Assembly (NCBI GenBank): GCA_036346355.1
Contig: CM070577.1
Location: forward strand, 49,548,309-49,612,308
Origin: Rhipidocladum racemiflorum
Lineage: Eukaryota; Streptophyta; Magnoliopsida; Poales; Poaceae
Length of the DNA: 64,000 nt
Direction: 5' to 3'
The notes beneath the pieces were generated by a model. The model was not told where the DNA came from, did not search any database, and saw nothing but the letters and a program-made list of their open reading frames with translations. Both the position numbers and the translations under genes were made by a program. This document shows positions 57,345 to 64,000 of this stretch, in pieces. Each line of letters starts with the position of its first letter. Positions within the stretch are counted from its first letter, which is position 1.

Positions 57345-58290
57345 GTTGACCTAGCCTAGAATTCAAACCTAGCTCAAGCAAGCAACGGGACAACACAAAG
57401 GATTAGAACCCAAAAAGATGCAATTCTATTTTTTTCCCTGATTTTTTTAATTTCTAGTGCGGCTTTTGATTTTACACTTGCCTTTTCCTTTTCTATTTTT
57501 GTGTGTGGTGCTTTTCTTTGCAGTTTTGCCTTTTAATTTTTTTAGAACCAACCCCTCACAAATGAGCAAACTCTAAAATATGTAATGGAAACAAGTGTTA
57601 AACAAGTTATAATGAAAAAAATAAAACTAGACAACAAACGATCAGTGAAAATGGGTACTAAAACTTTAGAGGCCCAAAACTTGGTCTTAGAGGCCAAATT
57701 TGAGGGTCTAAATTGGCACATAACTTTTTTCATGTGTTATTTTTAGATGCACCTCATCGTCCTCTTAGATTTAGGTACTCGTACATCGAAAACGGACACC
57801 GTATGCAAATGTTATAGCTGTTTTACTAACAAACGCACGAATGCTGCTTCCCAGACTCAGATTCGGCAAATAGGGAGTAGAAACTGATTTGGCAAGGTGG
57901 AGACCAACTCAACTTGGACTCAAATTGGTTTGTATGCAACTCCGATAGGGGAAATCAGTAACCAACTCAGATTAGTTTTTTAACTCAGCGGTTGCAGGGT
58001 AGAAGCAAATGATAAACCCTAGCGGTGCCTAGCAATAATGGCGGTAGGTCGAAGGGCGTCGACGACTAGCAGTAAACATGACCTAGACCGAGACTAGCAC
58101 ATAGGAACAAGCAACTCGACACGACGATGGATGAAATTCAACAAAGCAAACCGAATTGAAAAATTCTAGCAGCATAGATTGGTTTGGACAGCGGATGATC
58201 AAACCCTAATATTTTTTATGATAATTTTTATGGACTCTAGGATGAAACAATCTAATTAATAAAAATAGTAAATTCTCACGAATAAACCTG
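57345..58290 (-). other. Leader of the old gypsy element, LTR-proximal part
   Basis: Continues the leader cut at 48642. Weak similarity to the array leader, including a T-rich tract near 57430-57540. No gene is supported. Confidence 0.6.
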
Positions 58291-58302
58291 GCTTTGATAA
58301 CA
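58291..58302 (-). other. Degenerate primer binding site
   Basis: Minus strand TGTTATCAAAGC, two mismatches from TGGTATCAGAGC, with the same five-base gap to the LTR end as in the tandem array. Confidence 0.7.
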
Positions 58303-58307
58303 GCTGA

Positions 58308-58830
58308 TGCGAGTTTTGGGTCCCAATCTTTCCATGAGAAGGATAATTTCAATTTGTGGAGACAACTCTCACAATCCGGTTAGCAAACTGTACATGACTA
58401 ATTTACCAATCAAGCGCTGAACCAACTATGGGATTGGTATCGACCTAGTAAGAAGCACGATCAACATGATCACGAAGATCAATTCCTGCAAGCAATCGAA
58501 GAACAAGCAAGAACAAAGTAAAGAGCAATATGAAATTGCAAATATAATTGAAGGACTAATGTTGATGAGGGGTTTCGAAGCATGATATTACTGTTGATCT
58601 AGCCGAACAAGAGAATACGAAATAGTTTTATAGGAAAAACTATAACTAAACAAAACCCAAGTCTCATGAGGGAGCTCGGCTAACTTAAATAAGCTTCTAA
58701 AGGGGGGTGCTGACCAGGGAGAGCCGGCCAAGGGTTGCGTGCCAATAGGGGGCACACACACACACACATGGACTCAGAGTCCAACATTATTACAAGGCCC
58801 AAGTTGGCCCAGCAAGTGAAGTAGCATCTT
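58308..58830 (-). mobile_element. LTR related to the array LTR (extent uncertain)
   Basis: The LTR end is at 58308. The stretch 58460-58550, including GATCACGAAGATCAATTCCT, matches the array LTR very closely, and the opening TTTCCATGAGAAGGATAA matches TTTCGATGAGAATGATAA. The LTR start is not identified. A (CA)8 run lies at 58753-58768. Confidence 0.7.
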
Positions 58831-60175
58831 CCTGAAGGACCATGTGGAGGTCCATCCATGTTTGTGATGAGTTTTTGACTTTATTTAAGCAAGGTGTGCT
58901 TAGGTTTGAGTTTGATTTGAATTGGAATTCAAAAGGAAGCAATTTGAGTTTCGTCAGCTTCAGGCGGCACTATCGGCCTTGTGGAGGCGGTAGTACCGAC
59001 TATATGAACGATATAAGATTTTTGTTTGGTCATATGTTATGATTATTGCATATTATTATTAGACAATGCTATGTGATGGGTTTCCTTGTCTTTGATGATT
59101 GCAGGGCTTCAAATTGTGGTCATGGTGAGGCGAAGAATGGCCAGAACTAGGTGAGGTGTGTCAGAGGTTCGAATAGCCGGGGATCGCTGGAAGATGGCCG
59201 GAGATTAAGCCGGAGCAAGTCATGGAGGCAAGGAAATAGTGAAGATGCTAGCTTAACACTGCTCGGATCATGGAGAGCCATTGGATCGCGGGTCTAGATG
59301 ATAGAGTAGTGGTTAAGTCTAGTTTCCTTAGAGAAATGTGCAAAACCCGTTATTTTATTGGGTTTCGGGTTAGCCCAATGGGTAAGTGTGTGGGATTAAA
59401 TCCTAGCTCTTGGAGGTTAGCTTAGGATTGAAGAAACCCATCCAAGGGTGGAGGATAACCCAAGAACACTATAAATAGAGGGGTAGGGGTAGCCTCCCTA
59501 TTTGAAAGTTTTAGTTGCTCCTTTGAGCTTTGCCCACATGAAGTGAGACTTTGTAAAATCTTTCAAAGAAAATACAAAGATTCATCCTTTGTACTTTTGA
59601 ATTTAAATTTTGCATTTACATTATGTCTTTACTCTATGTAATTTAAATTCAGCATTTACATTCTCGCAATTTAATTTATGAAAGTTGGATTTGCCTCCCC
59701 TCCTTCTACTTGCTTGTGCTTCTTCTTGCTGAAGATGAGTGATTGATTGGATGAATCTTCTTTTAGATCATATCCCAATCCTCTAGGCAAATTTGGATTT
59801 GTGTTGCGAGAAATCGATCTTTTGCTCTTCCATGAAGAATTTTGTGAAGACCGTGTTTGGAGAATTCTTTTTCTTGTGTTCTAGTTTGCTGTGACCCGTG
59901 GGAGAACATCCAAGTTCGTCTTGATCATCAAAACCCCATGAACAAGACTAGATCACTATTTTTGTGTTTTGCCTCTTCTTGGTGCACTCTTCTTTTGAAA
60001 GGTTAAAGATCGGAACTTGGACATCAATCCTTCGGATTGATTGTTGGAACAAGTTCCTGACATCCTTGAGATGGTGTCTTCCAAGTTTCACGAGCTTTAG
60101 ACAAGTAGATCAAAAGATCCATTATTTTGGTCTTGAGTTCATGCTATTTTTCTGTTCTATTCTTAAAGTCGGCAC
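58831..60175 (+). mobile_element. Probable LTR-derived fragment with plus-strand promoter
   Basis: No gene is supported. A strong TATA box (59473-59481) is followed by a GA-rich start region and the CTTTGTAAAATCTTTC-type AT-rich stretch usual in LTR R regions. A GGCGGTAGTACCG half-site is at 58985-58998. The right edge is the LARD-like LTR at 60176. The element type is uncertain. Confidence 0.4.
59473..59481 (+). promoter_or_regulatory. TATA box
   Basis: TATAAATAG followed by AGGGGTAGGGG in an LTR-like setting. Confidence 0.55.
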
Positions 60176-62378
60176 TGTAACACCCCGGCATTTAATATGC
60201 CTGAATGCTACCAAACATAAGCTAAACAACATCTAAATACCACATTTAAACATAAATTCCAGCAAAGACGCACATGCTAAAACCGAGATTTCGGCAGCAT
60301 CTCCTTTGTTTTAACATGATTTGGAGGAGCAACAACAGCATAGCAATATAAGACAATATGAGAGACAACTAAAACAGCAATAAATAATGACTTAACAACC
60401 ATGTAAGTCTAGTTTCAAGCATTTAATGTCTCCAAGAGTCAAACGAACAATAAGACTCTCATTTAGCAAAGCTAAACCTTAAAGCAATAAACATCACACG
60501 CAATTTATTATCAAAACTAATTGAATGGCATGTGGAATCAAATGAGTGAAGCTACGTGCGGAAGTGTAACTATTTCCCTTCCCCGCATGCCGGTCTCATG
60601 GTACCTAAAACAACAAGAAAACACAAGCGTGAGTTCGAAACTCAGCAAGCATATTGCAATGGTACAAAAAAATCAATTACATGGCAATAATATCTCTCAT
60701 CATGTAAACCATCTCATTCATGATCACATATCATTATCATCATCATTATGTATGCAATGCAATGCTATGCTCATGTCTCCTTGGAAACTCATACCGGTAT
60801 GGTTGAGTACACACCCGTCGGTGTGCACCCTCTCCCCCCTTCCATCCCGAAGATGGAGGGTGCCTACTCCTCGCTTTCGTTCACCGCGGTGAATGGAATC
60901 ACGATGTAGGACTTACTCATTGGCTCTCTGGAATAGTCATAACTTTCTCACCGACCTTCCCCGGATTAGTTATGACTTTCTCACCGCCCGGGCCATGTAA
61001 CATGTCATGTATGCAATCATGCCAACATTGTAAATCACTTGTACATCATCACATGGCATCATAACATAGTAAGCATATTCATCATATCATTGGCAATCAT
61101 TAAAGCATAGCATGTGAACATATCATATACAAGATTTCAATCACAACCGATATAGCAAACAATAACCCGCTACCCATTCCAATACACTTGCCTCAACCAC
61201 GGGCGACGGATTGGCGAGAAGTAGAAGGCCCTCCCGGGGTCACACCACCTGCACATAGGGACCACACACTCACAATCAATCCCACAAAACAGTACGCAAA
61301 CCCTCATCTACCCCGACATGGCCAACTACTCGCAAAACCCAAAAACAGCGGTTCTGTCCCTTCGGGACAGCAGCCTTCCAACAGGCATAACTCGGGTTCT
61401 AAGACTCCGAATCAATTAAACGAGTACATCCTCGCGTAGCTTAGGAAATTTCCCAACTTTTTCTAGCTATAGGGAAAGACTGATTCGGACACTAAAGTTG
61501 TTTAATCTACAAAATACCGTGATCTGTTCTAATCACGTCATAGATTTTAACACGTTCGGTAAAACAGCCATAACATTCAAACGGAAGATCGGAATTGGAC
61601 TTTCTTTATATCCACGGAAAGATAATGAAATTATCTACAACTTCTTCAACATCCGTACGACCAAATTCGGACCCTAAATCGGCGAAAAACCGAACCCTAG
61701 GTCGACTGCTCATGCTGTCCGAAACAGAGAACGTGACCAACTGAAGAATCCATCTAATCTAATCAAATCCAGCACCACCAATTGATCTAAAAACATGATA
61801 ATCATCCTTATAACAGTACCTAGCCCAACCCCAAGGATTCCCATGGACATACCTTTTGCCCGACGCACGAAAACTGAAAGGATCTCCTAACGGTTCGCTC
61901 CTCGCTCCTTGCTCCTCGCTCCAATGGATGGATCCTCGAGGTGCAGGGGTGGGGAGGCTACCCTAGGGCAGCAAGGGGGTGGAGGAGATGTGGTGGAGAG
62001 GTGGGGAGCAATGGGGGCAAGGGGAGGGGGCGCACGGCCACAAGGGGGAGGAGAGGAGGTGGGGGCTAGGGCACAAGGGAGAGGTGGGGGCGCACAAGAG
62101 GGTGGGGGCGCAATGAGGGCAAGGGGAAGTCCATTTACCAGCCCACACAAGTCTCCTAGTCCTAAATGGACTCATACTCCATCCCACCAAAGCCAGAACC
62201 CTTTCCCCTAGGCCCAAAACTCCCCGGAAAGGCCCAAAACTCCCTGGAAAGGCCCAAAACGGCCCGGAAACGCTAATAACCTACATACCCTATGGTTTTA
62301 ACCTTAATTCCACATCTCATAATGTTTTTGACCTCGTCATGCTCAATAAATAATGTCACACCATTCCGTAGTGTCACA
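60176..62378 (-). mobile_element. 3' LTR of LARD-like copy C (2203 bp)
   Basis: Minus strand TGTGACACTACGG … GGGGTGTTACA. Carries the paired CGGTGAGAAAGT motif near 60930-60990, a G-rich block on the plus strand (61940-62130) and a short heptamer run. Its head is single, not duplicated. Confidence 0.92.
61895..61922 (-). repeat. GGAGCGA heptamer repeat, 4 units
   Basis: Four units (one GGAGCAA) read on the minus strand. Confidence 0.9.
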
Positions 62379-62392
62379 TTCTTCCCCCCTTC
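62379..62392 (-). other. Polypurine tract, LARD-like copy C
   Basis: Minus strand GAAGGGGGGAAGAA directly before the LTR start. Confidence 0.9.
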
Positions 62393-64000
62393 AACAGGAT
62401 TCGACCCCGAATCCGAGACACGCCACTTCGCAAACAATCAAATCAAAAGGAGTTATGGTTCATGCCTCAGAACCCGCTTAGAAGTCCCTACGATTTGCAC
62501 CAGCCAGCACTCAGAGGCAAGGGGCTAAGGATCAAAGACTGACAGCTCTAAAGATAACTCACAATCAAAATTTGCGAGAACTTTACTCAACATTGAAACA
62601 CAAAGTACTCACACACGGTCTCAGCACGACCCCAAGCGATAAGATAAATCCTTAAACAGCCGACAAAAGAAAACGGTCTCATACTCCTTGTTCTAAGCAT
62701 TCCTTGGCACTGAAGTGCCCGTTCCCTTTAACTCATGCTATTCTCCAGAAAAACACGGTACCAACCTCCCTTCTGTGGTTCCTTGTACTCAAAGCGACGC
62801 GAAACAGGAGAGACACAACGCTCTAAGCTTACCACCAGAATGAACAAACCTACTTTATATCCAGGATCCGTAGGACTCGCGTAACAGAAATGACCGAACG
62901 TTCCTCTGCGGTTGACATAACTCGCTCATTGCCCAACGACAAAAAAGATCCAATACACTTCAAAAGGAAAAGTGATTACTAGCAACCACCAAATGGTCCA
63001 CTAATAATTTAATCAACCCTACCGAGGAACACCTCAACGACACAATTCTCCACGAAGGTTTGCATTGAATCATACACAACCTTCCACTCAAAGGACCACG
63101 GTAAAGAGCACAATCATTGAGTGAGCTCAACCATAAACATGAACCCAAGTGGCCCTCATCCAACAACTCAAACCCCAAAGCGCTAAAACCACTTTGGAAA
63201 AGATTCGACAACAACCAGATAGTATTCATTTTAATTTCCTAAGCCAAAACGCAAGGGAAACACAAATCCCTTCACCACAACCAACACCAGAAATTACTCA
63301 TTCTTTTCTTTCCATACTAGAAAGCAAGGGAAAACTCGTTTCATGACATGAATGCACATTCTTCAAGAGCACTCCGGATTAGTCGTATCTCCATATGACT
63401 TTCTCACCGTCCTGGCTCATCGACTCCTTTATGATTAATTATTAATAAACAATGTCTCGTTTTCCTTTTTCACCATTCATTCATCAAGTAACAACGGTAC
63501 CGAATAGTCATTCACCAAATGACTTTTTCCTCGGTATCAAATAATGGAAACACAATTAACATCAAAGGTTGCGGAAATTCATATAGACTATGACGGCATC
63601 ATAGTTAACAGTAACGCACCACATCATATCAGAACCCACCAACGATAGATAGCTAAACTTGCAAAACATCGCATCTTAACCAAAATCAACATTTTGGAAA
63701 AGAATATCGGCTCCAAATGTAAACATCTGCACAAACAACCGCCATAAATTTTATCAAAAGAGAGGGAAATTCAATCCCAAAATAAAACTCTTCACCAACT
63801 AAATTCACTTATGAAACATTCATAAAAATCCAGACTTGTGAAACATCCGCACACCATACACATTTTCCAAATGACTCCAACTCCAGCCAAACAGAGTTAC
63901 ACATCAAGGGCTTAACTCAAAAGTTTCCAACACAACCCTTTATGACCATCTGCTTCCTTTTAAAATTAATTCCAAAGATAATTCAGTGTGCACGCGAACA
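62393..64000 (-). other. Internal region of LARD-like copy C
   Basis: Non-coding, matching the internal region of the complete element. The LTR-type CGGTGAGAAAGT motif recurs once near 63365-63412. Confidence 0.85.

Larger units (their letters stand above)
60176..64000 (-). mobile_element. LARD-like element, copy C (partial, minus strand)
   Basis: 3' LTR 60176-62378, polypurine tract 62379-62392, internal region to the window end. The internal part aligns in reverse with 53460-55035 of the complete copy. The 5' half and 5' LTR lie beyond the window. No gene is supported. Confidence 0.9.

Overview
The window looks like repeat-rich nuclear DNA of a flowering plant. Every interpretable coding trace belongs to LTR retrotransposons. 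Initiator-tRNA-Met-type primer binding sites (TGGTATCAGAGC), LTRs starting TGTAACATC or TGTGACAC, and nested insertions with 5-bp target duplications support this. GC-rich palindromic repeats inside LTRs hint at a monocot, but the species cannot be fixed. No host gene, tRNA, rRNA, CRISPR array or bacterial operon was found.

Layout. (1) 1-11839: a Tekay/Del-type Ty3/gypsy chromovirus on the minus strand with 3.6-kb LTRs and a broken gag-pol. Its 5' LTR is preceded by a second, truncated pol end, so two copies share one LTR. (2) 11841-12078: a scrap of Ty1/copia reverse transcriptase. (3) 12079-18520: a decayed member of a large non-coding LTR family, called the LARD-like family here. (4) 18521-35704: the most striking locus, four nearly identical 4.18-kb LTR-plus-internal units in head-to-tail tandem plus a fifth partial LTR. 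Each unit carries one long minus-strand frame (785 aa where intact) that joins a gypsy gag to an unrecognised middle and to a tail like the end of a gypsy polyprotein, with no protease, RT, RNase H or integrase. (5) 35705-38360: an LTR fragment, a copia-like non-coding stretch and a hairpin-bearing fragment. (6) 38365-45006: a second Tekay-type pol end and 3' LTR on the plus strand, its integrase split by a 1.9-kb solo LTR. (7) 45007-60175: an old gypsy element related to the tandem array (gag, leader, degenerate PBS, LTR), interrupted by a 2.2-kb solo LTR and by a complete LARD-like element (48643-57339, TSD AAGAT). (8) 60176-64000: another LARD-like element on the minus strand, running off the window.

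How they fit together. Only the Tekay-type elements show pol remnants. The tandem array (gag only) and the LARD-like family (no long ORF) are non-autonomous and must have relied on enzymes supplied in trans. Both keep the primer site. LARD-like elements keep a polypurine tract and share an LTR sub-structure with the Tekay LTRs, which suggests a parasitic partnership. Two unrelated families here form LTR-sharing tandems, which points to unequal or intra-element recombination. Solo LTRs show the opposite outcome of the same process.
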